From: Caulobacter sp.
GTDB lineage: Bacteria > Pseudomonadota > Alphaproteobacteria > Caulobacterales > Caulobacteraceae
Direction: 5' to 3'
Assembly: GCA_030683005.1 (NCBI GenBank)
Contig: JAUXMY010000015.1
Location: 1 to 64,000, forward strand
Length of the DNA stretch: 64,000 nt
A program made the position numbers and the translations under genes. Positions 26,642-36,799 of the stretch are shown one piece after another (the first letter of the stretch is position 1; each line of letters begins with the position of its first letter). The notes beneath the pieces are model-generated. The model had not been told where the DNA came from, did not search any database, and saw only the letters and a program-made list of their open reading frames with translations.

Positions 26642-27919
26642 ATGTTTCGATCACTCAGCGTCCGCGTGCTCGTCGCGCTCGCCCTTGGCCTTGGCGGAGG
26701 CGCGGCTCTGGCGGCCTGGGGCGACCCCGGCCTGGCGGCGGTGATCGAGCCGGTCGAGGCGGTCGGCGGGCTCTGGCTCAACGCGCTCCGGATGACGGTC
26801 GTGCCGCTGGTCTTCTCGTTGCTGGTGATCGGCATCGCCTCGATGGCCGACGCGGCGGCGACCGGACGGCTGGCCGCCCGCGCCATCGGTCTGTTCTGCG
26901 GGTTGCTGGTCATCGCCGCCGTCTATTCGACGCTGGCGACCCAGGGCCTGCTGGCCGTCTGGCCGGTCAGCGCCGAGGGCGCGGCCGCCCTGCGCGCCGG
27001 CGCCGGGGCAGGCCAGGCCGTCGCCGCCGAGTCCGCCGGCTTCGCCGCCTGGCTCACCAGTCTCGCGCCCTCAAACCCGATCAAGGCCGCCGCCGAGGAC
27101 GCCATTCTGCCGCTGGTGGTGTTTGGCGTCTTTGTCGGCTTCGCCGCCACGCGCCTGCCCGTGACCTTGAGAACGCCGCTGGTCACCCTGTTCCAGGCGG
27201 TGGCCGAGACGATGATCATTATCGTGCGCTGGGTGCTGTGGGCCGCGCCGGTCGGGGTCTTCGCGCTGTCACTGGGCGTGGGCCTTCGCGCCGGGCTCGG
27301 CGCGGCCGGGGTGCTGCTGCAGTATGTGGTCGTGGTCTCGATCGTCACCGCCGGCATCGCGCTGCTGCCCTATGCGCTGATCGCGTTGCGCAGGGGCGGG
27401 GTTAGTCTGCCGGCCTTCGCCCGCGCCGTGGCCCCGGTCCAGGTGCTGGCCTTCTCGACCCAGTCCTCGCTCGCCTGTCTGCCCGCGATGATCGAGCGCG
27501 CCAACGATGACCTGAAGATCCCGCCGCGGATCACCGGGCTGGTCCTGCCGCTGGCGGTGGCGGTGTTCCGGCTGACCAGTCCGGTGGCCAACCTGGCCGT
27601 CGCCTATTTCGTGGCCCACATCTTTGGCATCCAGCCGGGCGTTCCCCAGATGATCGCCGCCGGGTTCGTGGCCTTCGCGATCAGCGTCGGATCGGTCGGA
27701 CTGCCGGGCCAGATCTCGTTCTTCGTCAGCATGGCGCCGATCTGTCTGGCGCTGGGCGTGCCGCTGGAGCTGTTGCCGATCCTGCTCGCGGTCGAGGTGA
27801 TCCCCGACATCTTCCGCACCATCGGCAATGTCACCGGCGACCTTGGCGTCACCGCCCTGCTCAAGAGGCCGGGCGACCCGGAAGAAGTGATCGTCGATCC
27901 GGAGTCGGCGCCGATCTGA
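26642..27919 (+). CDS. Dicarboxylate/amino acid:cation symporter (DAACS family)
   Basis: 425 residues, inner-membrane secondary transporter of the GltP/DctA family. It has about eight membrane helices, the inter-helix signature LRMTVVPLVFSLLVIGI (about 42-58), a serine-rich re-entrant loop (FSTQSSLACLPAMIE near 270-285) and the second re-entrant stretch SVGSVGLPGQISFFVSM (about 350-366). Substrate could be C4-dicarboxylates or acidic amino acids, driven by Na+ or H+. Start at 26642 (MFRSLSVRV) is chosen because translation from further upstream adds a non-hydrophobic, Arg-rich leader; AGGGG lies about 8 bases before it. Confidence 0.92.
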   Translation: MFRSLSVRVLVALALGLGGGAALAAWGDPGLAAVIEPVEAVGGLWLNALRMTVVPLVFSLLVIGIASMADAAATGRLAARAIGLFCGLLVIAAVYSTLATQGLLAVWPVSAEGAAALRAGAGAGQAVAAESAGFAAWLTSLAPSNPIKAAAEDAILPLVVFGVFVGFAATRLPVTLRTPLVTLFQAVAETMIIIVRWVLWAAPVGVFALSLGVGLRAGLGAAGVLLQYVVVVSIVTAGIALLPYALIALRRGGVSLPAFARAVAPVQVLAFSTQSSLACLPAMIERANDDLKIPPRITGLVLPLAVAVFRLTSPVANLAVAYFVAHIFGIQPGVPQMIAAGFVAFAISVGSVGLPGQISFFVSMAPICLALGVPLELLPILLAVEVIPDIFRTIGNVTGDLGVTALLKRPGDPEEVIVDPESAPI

Positions 27920-27933
27920 GCCGGACGGGAGCG

Positions 27934-28320
27934 TTAGAAGAACGCGTGCCAGACCAGGGCGCCGCCGCCGACCAGCAGCACGCCGAAGGTCAGGACCATG
28001 CCAAGCGCCCGCGCGATCAGGACCGGGCCGAGCATGCCGATCAGGTGCAAAAGCCGGCCCGCGCTGAAGGCGGCGGCCAGGCCGCAGACGAAGATCTGCG
28101 CAAAGCCGTTCATCTCGATCAGGCCGATGACGATGATGGCCAGCGGCGTGTACTCGGCGAAGTTGGCCTGGGCCCGGATCAGCCGGTTGAACTTCTCGTC
28201 GCCGCCGTCCCCGGCGCTCAGCTGGGTGGCGCGGCGTCGGTTGGCGATCGGAAAGCTGATCAGGACGAGATAGATGGCGGCGGCGCCCGCCAGAACCAGG
28301 GTGACCGGTAGCGTATCCAT
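27934..28320 (-). CDS. MAPEG-family membrane protein
   Basis: 128 residues with four membrane helices (about 5-25, 55-75, 78-100, 105-125). The stretch FNRLIRAQANFAEYTPLAI near 45-63 is the MAPEG signature of glutathione-dependent microsomal-type enzymes, and bacterial members often carry the same RAQANF pattern. The activity of this one is unknown. Its stop is 14 bases from the end of the convergent symporter gene. Confidence 0.9.
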   Translation of the reverse strand: MDTLPVTLVLAGAAAIYLVLISFPIANRRRATQLSAGDGGDEKFNRLIRAQANFAEYTPLAIIVIGLIEMNGFAQIFVCGLAAAFSAGRLLHLIGMLGPVLIARALGMVLTFGVLLVGGGALVWHAFF

Positions 28321-28385
28321 TGTTGTTTCCCCCTCCCCGAGGATCGCCCTTGAGGGCGAGGGAAGCTTGGACCAAACAGCGTTCG

Positions 28386-28910
28386 ATGCAAGTCCGCCGC
28401 TACCTTGACAGGGTCCGCCGGTCGCTGACCGCCTGGCCGACCGCGCGCGGCTGGCGGCTGGCCGTGATGGTCGGCGCCGTAGCCCTGGCGGTGGAGCTGG
28501 CTATCGGGCTTTGGGGCGGCTTCCTGCGGCCGACCCCGGGCGACTGGTCGGTGCTGCCTATGTCGCTGGCGCTGGCCGTGCTGGTCCCGTCGCTGGGCGA
28601 GGAGGTAGTGTTCCGGGGCCTGCTCACGCCCGGCCGGGACGAGGGCGTCGGCCCGTGGCGCGCCATCCTGCCGTCGACGGCGCTGTTCGTGCTCTGGCAC
28701 CTGTTCGAGGCGCTGACCTTTATGCCGCAGGCCGCCCCGGTCTTCCTGCGGCCGGACTTCCTGGCCACGACGGCGGTGCTGGGCCTGGCCTGCGGCTGGC
28801 TGCGCTGGCGGACGGGGTCGCTGTGGCCGGCGGTCCTGCTGCACTGGCTGGAGGTCGCCGGCTGGCAGGTCTGGTTCGGCGGCGGGATGCTGGTGAAGGC
28901 GTTGGGCTGA
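28386..28910 (+). CDS. CPBP-family intramembrane metalloprotease (CAAX/Abi type)
   Basis: 174 residues, about five membrane helices. The catalytic motifs are in order: GEEVVFRGLL (EExxxR, about 76-85), FVLWHLFEAL (His, about 100-110) and LLHWLEVAGW (His, about 157). Bacterial CPBP proteins cleave peptides or confer immunity to bacteriocins. I start at the ATG 28386; a start at 28320 would overlap the divergent MAPEG start and place charged residues before the first helix. Confidence 0.88.
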   Translation: MQVRRYLDRVRRSLTAWPTARGWRLAVMVGAVALAVELAIGLWGGFLRPTPGDWSVLPMSLALAVLVPSLGEEVVFRGLLTPGRDEGVGPWRAILPSTALFVLWHLFEALTFMPQAAPVFLRPDFLATTAVLGLACGWLRWRTGSLWPAVLLHWLEVAGWQVWFGGGMLVKALG

Positions 28911-28984
28911 GGGTCTCACGCGCCCCCGTCCCATCTCCGTCATGGCCCCACTCGTTCGGGGCGCCCATGAACTGGGTTTTCGCA

Positions 28985-29092
28985 GTGCGTCCTTCGACAC
29001 GCCGCTTCGCGGCTGCTCAGGATGACGTCGTTTGAAGGCTACCCAGCCACGTCATGCTGAGCAGCGCCGCAGGCGCGTGTCGAAGCACGCAC
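28985..29092. repeat. Snap-back intergenic repeat, CAGGATGAC family (copy 2)
   Basis: Two arms of about 44 bases (28985-29028 and 29049-29092) are near-perfect reverse complements around a 20-base centre. Same length (108 bp) and motif order as the copy at 20583-20690. Confidence 0.88.
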
Positions 29093-29327
29093 GGCCGTGG
29101 TTCTCTATGCATCAGCGGCCCGGACAGGCCGGGCCATGGCGGGCTGTGTGGGACGCCAAATGCGAGACTCTCGAGACATATACTCTCAAGACAAAGCGAG
29201 ACATTCGGCCCCTTCCTGGGACATCCGGCGGCGTTGGACGAGAGCGTCGGCCGCGATCTCATCCACTCCCGGCGGAGCCGGCGTAAAATGTCGGGATGGA
29301 CGCGCTCGGAGAGGATCACAGCATCCC
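29093..29327. other. Non-coding stretch between two repeats
   Basis: I see no credible gene here. It contains a short perfect hairpin (stem GGCCCGG, 29117-29123 with 29129-29135) and an AT-richer part with several GAGAC words (29160-29205), which could hold the promoter of lysK downstream, but no clear -35/-10 pair. Confidence 0.5.
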
Positions 29328-29482
29328 TTCTCCCCTTGCGGGAGAAGGTGGCGGCCGAAGGCCGATGGATGAGGGGTCGAAGGCGGCGTCCGCTTCCACC
29401 CTGCCTGTCCGCGACCCCGACACGTCCGGGAGCCCCCTCATTCGACCTGCTTCGCAGGCCACCTTCTCCCGCAAGGGGAGAA
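29328..29482. repeat. Intergenic element with 25-bp perfect terminal inverted repeats
   Basis: Bases 29328-29352 are the exact reverse complement of 29458-29482. Each arm also contains its own small hairpin (CTCCC and GGGAG around CTTGC). The 105-base interior has no open frame of note. The element ends 68 bases before the lysK start and should be transcribed in its leader if the promoter lies upstream. Confidence 0.9.
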
Positions 29483-29550
29483 CGAATGGAGAGCGGAGAC
29501 TCTCTGCCCTTTCCTTGACCCCCGCGCCTCAGTCCCTATACCGCCAGCCC

Positions 29551-31236
29551 ATGTTCGAAGGTCTTTCCCACACCGCCCGCGACGCCAAGGCTTGGCCGTT
29601 CGAGCAGGCCCGCAACCTGCTCGCCCGCGTCCTGCGCGTTCGCCTGACAGACGGCGAGCGCGACCTCGCCTCGACCCTGATCCACGCCGGCAAGGCCGAT
29701 GAAGCGTTCAGGACCTTCGAGGCCCTGCAGAACCCGGTGGTGCTGGAGACCGGCTACGGCCCCTCGGGCCTGCCGCACATGGGCACCTTCGGCGAGGTGG
29801 CGCGCACGACCATGGTGCGCAATGCCTTCCGCGCCCTGACCGATGACGCCCTGCCGACTCGGCTGATCAGCTTCAGCGACGACATGGACGGCCTGCGCAA
29901 GATCCCGCCCAATGTGCCCAACGGCGAGGTGATGCTCCCGGACCTCGACAAGCCGCTGACCGTGGTCCGCGACCCCTACGGCGAGTACGAGAGCTTCGGC
30001 CACCACAACAACGCCCGCCTGCGCGCCTTCCTCGACGGGTTCGGCTTCGACTACGAGTTCGTGTCCTCGACCGACTGCTATCGCGGCGGCCGCTTCGACG
30101 CGACGTTGCTGACGGCGCTGGCCCGGTTCGACGCCATCCAGAAGATCATGCTGCCGTCGCTGGGCGAGGAACGCCGGGCCACCTATTCGCCGTTCCTGCC
30201 GATCAGCCCGAAGACCGGCAAGGTGCTGCAGGTCCCGACGCTGGAGCGCAACGTCGAGGCCGGCACGATCGTCTTCCGCGACGAGGACGGCGAACTGACC
30301 GAGGTTCCCGTGACCGGCGGCGGCGTCAAGATGCAGTGGCGGCCCGACTGGGCGATGCGCTGGACGGCGCTGGGCGTCGACTACGAGATGAGCGGCAAGG
30401 ACCTGATCGACAGCGTCCGGCTTTCAAACCAGGTCTGCAAGGTGCTCGGCGGCGTGCCGCCGGAGGGCTTCCACTACGAACTCTTCATGGACGAGAACAA
30501 CCTGAAGATCTCCAAGACCAAGGGCAACGGCCTGACCATGGACGAGTGGCTGCGCTATGGCGCGCCGGAGAGCCTGGCCTACTACATGTTCCAGTCGCCG
30601 AAGTCGGCCAAGAAGCTCTATTTCGACGTCATCCCCAAGGCGACGGACGAGTACCTGCAGCAGCTCGACGCCTTCAACCGCAAGCGGGAAGAGGGCGGCA
30701 ACGCCGTCGATCTGAACAACCCGGCCTGGCACGTCCACATGGGCCGGCCGCCGGAATCCGGCTCGCCGGTGTCCTTCTCGCTGATGCTGAACCTGGTCTC
30801 GGCCGGCAACGCGTCCAGCAAGGATGTCCTCTGGGGCTTCCTGACCCGCTACATCCCGGGCGCGACCCCGCAGACCCAGCCGCTGCTCGATCGCCTCGCC
30901 GACTATGCGATGAACTACTACGAGGACTTCGTCGCGCCGACGAAGTCGTTCCGCGCGGCCACCGACCAGGAGCGGGCGGCGATGGAGGATCTGCTGGCGC
31001 GCTTCCGGGCCCTGCCGGCCGGCTGCCAGGACGCCGAGCTGATCCAGAACGAGGTCTATGAGGCGGGCAAGGCCGGCGGGTTCGACCCCCTGCGAAGCTG
31101 GTTTCAGGCCCTCTACGAGGTGCTGCTGGGCCAGAGCCAGGGACCGCGTTTCGGGTCCTTCGCTGCCATCTTCGGCCTGGATCGCACCATCCAGCTGATC
31201 GAGGACGGCCTCGCCGCAAAGCTGCTGCAAGCCTGA
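29551..31236 (+). CDS. lysK: Lysyl-tRNA synthetase, class I
   Basis: 561 residues. A class I aminoacyl-tRNA synthetase with the HIGH-like motif GLPHMGTFGE near 73-82 and the KMSKS-like motif LKISKTKGNG near 319-328, and a C-terminal helical anticodon-binding region. It charges tRNA-Lys in the cytosol; alphaproteobacteria commonly use this archaeal-type enzyme in place of class II LysS. Start at 29551 (MFEGLSHTARDAKAWPFEQA) matches the family N-terminus; earlier in-frame codons fall within the intergenic repeat. Confidence 0.96.
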   Translation: MFEGLSHTARDAKAWPFEQARNLLARVLRVRLTDGERDLASTLIHAGKADEAFRTFEALQNPVVLETGYGPSGLPHMGTFGEVARTTMVRNAFRALTDDALPTRLISFSDDMDGLRKIPPNVPNGEVMLPDLDKPLTVVRDPYGEYESFGHHNNARLRAFLDGFGFDYEFVSSTDCYRGGRFDATLLTALARFDAIQKIMLPSLGEERRATYSPFLPISPKTGKVLQVPTLERNVEAGTIVFRDEDGELTEVPVTGGGVKMQWRPDWAMRWTALGVDYEMSGKDLIDSVRLSNQVCKVLGGVPPEGFHYELFMDENNLKISKTKGNGLTMDEWLRYGAPESLAYYMFQSPKSAKKLYFDVIPKATDEYLQQLDAFNRKREEGGNAVDLNNPAWHVHMGRPPESGSPVSFSLMLNLVSAGNASSKDVLWGFLTRYIPGATPQTQPLLDRLADYAMNYYEDFVAPTKSFRAATDQERAAMEDLLARFRALPAGCQDAELIQNEVYEAGKAGGFDPLRSWFQALYEVLLGQSQGPRFGSFAAIFGLDRTIQLIEDGLAAKLLQA

Positions 31237-31341
31237 ACCGGACATAACGGGGCGTTCCTGATCGTGTTCAGGCTCGCCCCGCTAGGGTTCTCCTCAACGA
31301 CGGGCCTTCGCCTGTCGGACCCATTCGTGAGGAGAACAACC

Positions 31342-31935
31342 ATGACCCAAGTCACGAGCAAGATCGCCAAGGTCGGTCTGGCCCTCTCCGTGGCCGCCGC
31401 CATGACCGCCACCGCCGTCCCGATGACGGCCAGCGCCCAGAATGCGGGCATCCTGCGCTGCGACGCCACGGGCTCCAAGCAGGAGAAGGGCGCGGCCATC
31501 GGCGCCGTCCTGGGCGCCTTGATCGGTAACCAGGTCGCCAGGAACGAGCGCACCGCCGGTACGGTGGTGGGCGCGGGTCTGGGCGCCGCGGCCGGCTCCT
31601 ACATCGGCTGCAAGTCGCAGACGAGCGACGCCTACGCCCAGGGCGTCTACAGCCGCGGCGGCCAGCGCCTGGCCTCCTACGTCCAGCCGGCCCGTTATGA
31701 GCGGACCAACATGCGGATGACGGCCGTGACCAACGTCAGCCTGCGGGCCGGCCCCTCGGCCTCGACCTCGAAGGTGGGCGTCCTGCAGCGCGGCCAGACC
31801 TTCCAGGCCGCGGCCTACGCCAACGGCGGCCAGTGGGTGCTCGTCAGCCGCGACGGCGTCGGCATCGGCTACGTTCACGCCGGCTACGTCCGCCCGATCA
31901 CCGGCGGATATCAGCGGACGGGCTACGGCTACTAG
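31342..31935 (+). CDS. Secreted glycine-zipper and SH3 domain protein
   Basis: 197 residues. The signal peptide is about 1-33 (ends MTASAQ). Residues 45-85 hold a glycine-zipper 2TM segment (AAIGAVLGALIGNQVA, then VVGAGLGAAAGSYIG), as in Rickettsia 17-kDa antigen-like proteins. Residues 130-185 are a bacterial SH3 domain (VSLRAGPSAS, VLQRGQTFQAA, WVLVSRDG, GYVHAGYV) that may bind peptidoglycan. GAGGAG precedes the ATG by 7 bases. Likely envelope-associated. Confidence 0.9.
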   Translation: MTQVTSKIAKVGLALSVAAAMTATAVPMTASAQNAGILRCDATGSKQEKGAAIGAVLGALIGNQVARNERTAGTVVGAGLGAAAGSYIGCKSQTSDAYAQGVYSRGGQRLASYVQPARYERTNMRMTAVTNVSLRAGPSASTSKVGVLQRGQTFQAAAYANGGQWVLVSRDGVGIGYVHAGYVRPITGGYQRTGYGY

Positions 31936-31958
31936 GTCGTCACGCCTGAAGGCCAGCG

Positions 31959-31990
31959 AGGGCCGGTTTCGAAGGGAGCCGGCCCTTTCG
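31959..31990. terminator. Bidirectional terminator hairpin
   Basis: A perfect 8-bp stem AGGGCCGG/CCGGCCCT (31959-31966 with 31979-31986) is followed by TTTC. It lies between the convergent SH3-protein and S24-regulator genes. Confidence 0.75.
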
Positions 31991-32000
31991 CCTGTCCGGG

Positions 32001-32645
32001 TTACTGGCTGGCCCAGAGGATGCGGGCGATCCAGGCGACGTCCTTCCGCTCCAGGGTGCGGCCCGGGTAATCCGGGTTCAGGGACTTGAGCTCGACCGCC
32101 TTGCCGGTGATGCGGGCCACTTCCTTGGCCAGCACTTCGCCGGCCGTGGTCCTGACCACCACCCGGTCGCCCCGGCGGGGCTCGGCGCCGGTGGGGTCGA
32201 CCACGATGCGGTCGCCCTCGCGATAGACCGGGGCCATAGAGTCGCCACTGATCTCCAGCGCATAGACACCCTCCCGGGCCAAACCCGGAAAGTCGATCTC
32301 GTCCCAGCCCTGCCCCACGGGGAAGCCGGCGTCATCGAAATAGCCGTCGTCGCCGGCCTGGGCGAAGCCGATCAGCGGCACCCCTTTGGCGCCCGCCGTC
32401 CGCCCGCCCTCGGCCATGGCCGCGAACTCGCCGAAGCTTACGCCGGTGGCGGCCAGCACCTTCGACAGGCTCTCGGTGGAGGGCCAGCGCGGCCGGGCGT
32501 CGGCGTCGCTGGAAAAGCGTTTGGATCGGTTGAAGCTGGTCGGATCGAGCCCGGCGACCTTGGCCAGGGCCGAGGTGGTCATGTCGAACCGCGCCGCCAG
32601 CTGGTCGATGGCGGTCCAGATCTGCGAATGCGACGGGCGCGACAT
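32001..32645 (-). CDS. S24-family (LexA/phage-repressor-like) transcriptional regulator
   Basis: 214 residues. The N-terminal helix-turn-helix region is about 10-75 (TTSALAKVAGLDPTSFNRSK). The C-terminal S24 peptidase fold has the catalytic serine in EISGDSMAPV near 134 and the lysine in EVLAKEVAR near 174. A candidate Ala-Gly self-cleavage site is in GFAQAGDDG near 103-111. Such proteins repress genes until RecA-stimulated or spontaneous autocleavage. No phage genes surround it, so it may be a chromosomal stress regulator. Confidence 0.9.
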   Translation of the reverse strand: MSRPSHSQIWTAIDQLAARFDMTTSALAKVAGLDPTSFNRSKRFSSDADARPRWPSTESLSKVLAATGVSFGEFAAMAEGGRTAGAKGVPLIGFAQAGDDGYFDDAGFPVGQGWDEIDFPGLAREGVYALEISGDSMAPVYREGDRIVVDPTGAEPRRGDRVVVRTTAGEVLAKEVARITGKAVELKSLNPDYPGRTLERKDVAWIARILWASQ

Positions 32646-32688
32646 GGCGAGGTCCGCTCAGGTGGAGATAGGAAAATAGTCCACCAGG

Positions 32689-33162
32689 CTAGGAATGTAT
32701 ACCTCGATCTGCGACGACCTTCGGGCGGATCCAGGCACCTATGGTCAGCATCAGCGTGGCGCAAAAGCCCATCAGGGCCAGGAAGTTCTGGCGGAAGGCG
32801 AGGCTCAGGTCCTCGTCCACCCAGCCGGCGACATGGATGGCCAGGGTCATGATCTGGAAACCGCAGGCGTAGACCGGCCAGGGCCTGGGCGACTTCCAGC
32901 TCAGCGCGATGAGCCCGATCAGGACGGCCAGATCGAGACCGAACAGCGCCAGTGACTCGGTGAGGTCGAAGCTCACCACCTGGGCGACCAAGGTGGCGGT
33001 CCAGCCCGCGAAGAACAGCGCAGCCCCGCGCCGCTCGATCGGGCCGCCGCGCATCACCGCGCCCGTTATGGTCACGAGCATCAGCAGGATGAAGGCGATC
33101 TGGACGGGGGATAGCAGCAGGGTGGGCGTCCTTCGGAGGCGAGCCCTCGGCAGTTCCCGCAT
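32689..33162 (-). CDS. Five-helix membrane protein of unknown function
   Basis: 157 residues with membrane segments at about 18-38, 50-70, 75-95, 102-122 and 130-150 (FILLMLVTITGAVM, LFFAGWTATLVAQVVSF, LALFGLDLAVLIGLIAL). No family was recognised. Start uncertain: ATG 33162 has GCGGGA before it, while ATG 33201 would add 13 residues but reach the operator. It reads away from the MerR regulator, so the two genes flank one regulatory region. Confidence 0.7.
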   Translation of the reverse strand: MRELPRARLRRTPTLLLSPVQIAFILLMLVTITGAVMRGGPIERRGAALFFAGWTATLVAQVVSFDLTESLALFGLDLAVLIGLIALSWKSPRPWPVYACGFQIMTLAIHVAGWVDEDLSLAFRQNFLALMGFCATLMLTIGAWIRPKVVADRGIHS

Positions 33163-33207
33163 CCGTCCCGCCGCGTCAAGCGTGCTGGACAATCGCGGCA
33201 TCGCGAC

Positions 33208-33237
33208 GCTTGACGTTGACGTAAGGGGCATTATACC
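33208..33237. promoter_or_regulatory. MerR (LiuR-like) operator overlapping a promoter
   Basis: The pseudo-palindrome CTTGACGTTGACGTAAG (33209-33225) resembles the TTTACGT-N2-ACGTAAA sites of MerR-type LiuR regulators of branched-chain and fatty acyl-CoA catabolism. Two TTGACG words are in tandem (33210 and 33216). The first, with TATACC at 33232, makes a -35/-10 pair 16 bases apart. It precedes the MerR gene by about 45 bases, so autoregulation is likely. Confidence 0.65.
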
Positions 33238-33279
33238 TCGTGCCCAACGAGAAAAACGTAAGCCAAGGGAGGAAAGACA

Positions 33280-33762
33280 ATGCCGACCGAACTGCGTCGC
33301 CCCGAGCGGACCTTCACCATCCGCCAGCTCTGCACCGAATTCAAAGCCACGCCGCGCGCCCTGCGCTTCTACGAAGACAAGGGCCTGCTGACCCCCGCCC
33401 GTGACGGCATGAACCGCGTCTACTCCTACAAGGACCGCGCGCGGCTGATCCTGATCCTGCGGGGCAAGCGGGTCGGACTGTCGCTGCAGGAAATCCGCGA
33501 AATCTTCGAACTGTACGGCGAAGAAGACGAGGTCATGGCCCAGAACGCCCACTCCCTGAAGAAATTCAAGGAGAAGATCGTCGTCCTCGAGCAGCAGCGC
33601 GAAGACATCGACGGCGCCATCGCCGAGCTTCACGAAGCCTGCGCCCGCCTCGAGCGGCACCTGGCCGACAAGCGTCCCGACCTGCTGCCCAAGGCCGCCG
33701 ACTACGACCAGATGATGCGCGCGCGCGTCGACGGCCACAACGAGCCCGTCGCCGCCAAGTAA
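33280..33762 (+). CDS. MerR-family regulator of acyl-CoA metabolism (LiuR-like)
   Basis: 160 residues. The winged helix-turn-helix is FTIRQLCTEFKATPRALRFY (about 12-31), followed by YEDKGLLTPARDG, which is diagnostic of MerR proteins. A long helix for dimerisation (about 85-130, KKFKEKIVVLEQQREDIDGA) follows, and there is no metal-binding cysteine set. GGGAGG precedes the ATG. It lies 44 bases before an acyl-CoA dehydrogenase pair and next to a LiuR-like operator, so control of that operon and of itself is inferred. Confidence 0.9.
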   Translation: MPTELRRPERTFTIRQLCTEFKATPRALRFYEDKGLLTPARDGMNRVYSYKDRARLILILRGKRVGLSLQEIREIFELYGEEDEVMAQNAHSLKKFKEKIVVLEQQREDIDGAIAELHEACARLERHLADKRPDLLPKAADYDQMMRARVDGHNEPVAAK

Positions 33763-33806
33763 GGCCGCGACGACCCTAACCAGACCCCGATCTCAACGGA
33801 GCGCCC

Positions 33807-35597
<1,791 letters not shown>

Positions 35598-35599
35598 CG

Positions 35600-36763
35600 A
35601 TGAGTGCGCTTCAGGTTGAACGTCTTCCGGCCCTGGCCGAAGAGGACATCGTCATCTTCGAGGACGCGGTCGGAAAGTTCTTCGACGAACATGCGCCCGA
35701 AGCTCGCGTGGCCAAATGGCGCGAGGACGGCATCGTCGAGCGGGCGATGTGGACCGAGGCCGCCGAGGCCGGCCTGGCCTGCCTGTCGATCCCCGAGGAA
35801 TACGGCGGCATGGGCGGCGACTACCGCCACGAAGTCGTGCTCATGGAACAGCTGGGCGCCAAGGGCGTCGACGGCTTTGGCCTGTCGCTGCACAACTCGA
35901 TCGTCGCGCCCTACATCTTCCACTACGGGACCGAGGACCAGAAGCGCCGCTGGCTTCCGAAGCTGGCCACCTGCGAGTACGTGGCCGCTATCGCCATGAC
36001 CGAGCCGGGCGCGGGCAGCGACCTGCAGGGCATCAAGACCACGGCCCGGCTGGACGGCAACGAGTACGTGATCAACGGCTCCAAGACCTTCATCACCAAC
36101 GGCCAGACGGCGAACCTGATTCTGGTGGTCTGCAAGACCGACCCGACCCAGGGCGCGCGCGGCACTTCCCTGCTCGTGGTCGAAACCGACAACGCGCCGG
36201 GCTTCGAGCGGGGTCGCAACCTCGACAAGCTGGGCATGGAAGCGGCTGACACCTCCGAGCTGTTCTTCAACGACGTCCGCGTCCCGACCAGCAACCTGCT
36301 GGGCGAGGGCGAGGGGCACGGCTTCTTCCAGCTGATGAGCCAGCTGCCGCAGGAGCGGCTGAACATCGCCGTCCAGGGCATCGCCACCATCGAGCGGGCG
36401 CTGGCTCTGACCATCGACTACGTCAAGCAGCGCAAGGCTTTCGGCAAGTCGATCCTCGACTTCCAGAACACCCAGTTCGTGCTGGCCGAGTGCAAGACCG
36501 AGGCGACCGTGGCCCGGGTCTTCGTCAATCACTGCATCGAGCAGCACCTGAAGGGAAAGCTCGACGCGGCGACGGCCTCGATGGCCAAGTACTGGGTCAC
36601 CGACCTCGAGAACAGCATCATCGACCGCTGCCTGCAGTTCTTCGGCGGCTTCGGCTACATGGCCGAGTACCCCATCGCCCGGATGTACCGTGACAGTCGC
36701 GTCCAGCGGATCTACGGCGGCGCCAACGAGGTCATGAAGGTGCTGATCGCCAGGACGCTGTAG
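35600..36763 (+). CDS. Acyl-CoA dehydrogenase (long-chain/isovaleryl type)
   Basis: 387 residues. Motifs are AMTEPGAGSDLQG near 132 and a C-terminal RIYGGANEVMKVLIAR, where the usual catalytic Glu of IYEG is Gly; the base is then expected on the helix with QLPQERL near 250, as in long-chain and isovaleryl-CoA dehydrogenases. GCGGAGG lies upstream in the end of the preceding gene, and the two genes are separated by only two bases. A 13-bp perfect hairpin follows its stop. Confidence 0.93.
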   Translation: MSALQVERLPALAEEDIVIFEDAVGKFFDEHAPEARVAKWREDGIVERAMWTEAAEAGLACLSIPEEYGGMGGDYRHEVVLMEQLGAKGVDGFGLSLHNSIVAPYIFHYGTEDQKRRWLPKLATCEYVAAIAMTEPGAGSDLQGIKTTARLDGNEYVINGSKTFITNGQTANLILVVCKTDPTQGARGTSLLVVETDNAPGFERGRNLDKLGMEAADTSELFFNDVRVPTSNLLGEGEGHGFFQLMSQLPQERLNIAVQGIATIERALALTIDYVKQRKAFGKSILDFQNTQFVLAECKTEATVARVFVNHCIEQHLKGKLDAATASMAKYWVTDLENSIIDRCLQFFGGFGYMAEYPIARMYRDSRVQRIYGGANEVMKVLIARTL

Positions 36764-36766
36764 ACT

Positions 36767-36799
36767 GGATATTTCGCCGCAAAATCCGGCGAAATATCC
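36767..36799. terminator. Hairpin after the acyl-CoA dehydrogenase operon
   Basis: A perfect 13-bp stem (36767-36779 with 36787-36799) closes a 7-base loop, starting three bases after the stop codon. It is formed partly from a tandem repeat and lacks a T-run. Confidence 0.6.

Noticed and set aside
29296-29550. Upstream in-frame start for lysyl-tRNA synthetase at 29296
   Set aside because: The extension would translate the inverted-repeat element and is not like the family N-terminus.
32001-32645. Prophage suggested by a phage-type repressor
   Set aside because: Neighbouring genes are ordinary chromosomal genes and no integrase, attachment site or structural gene is nearby.
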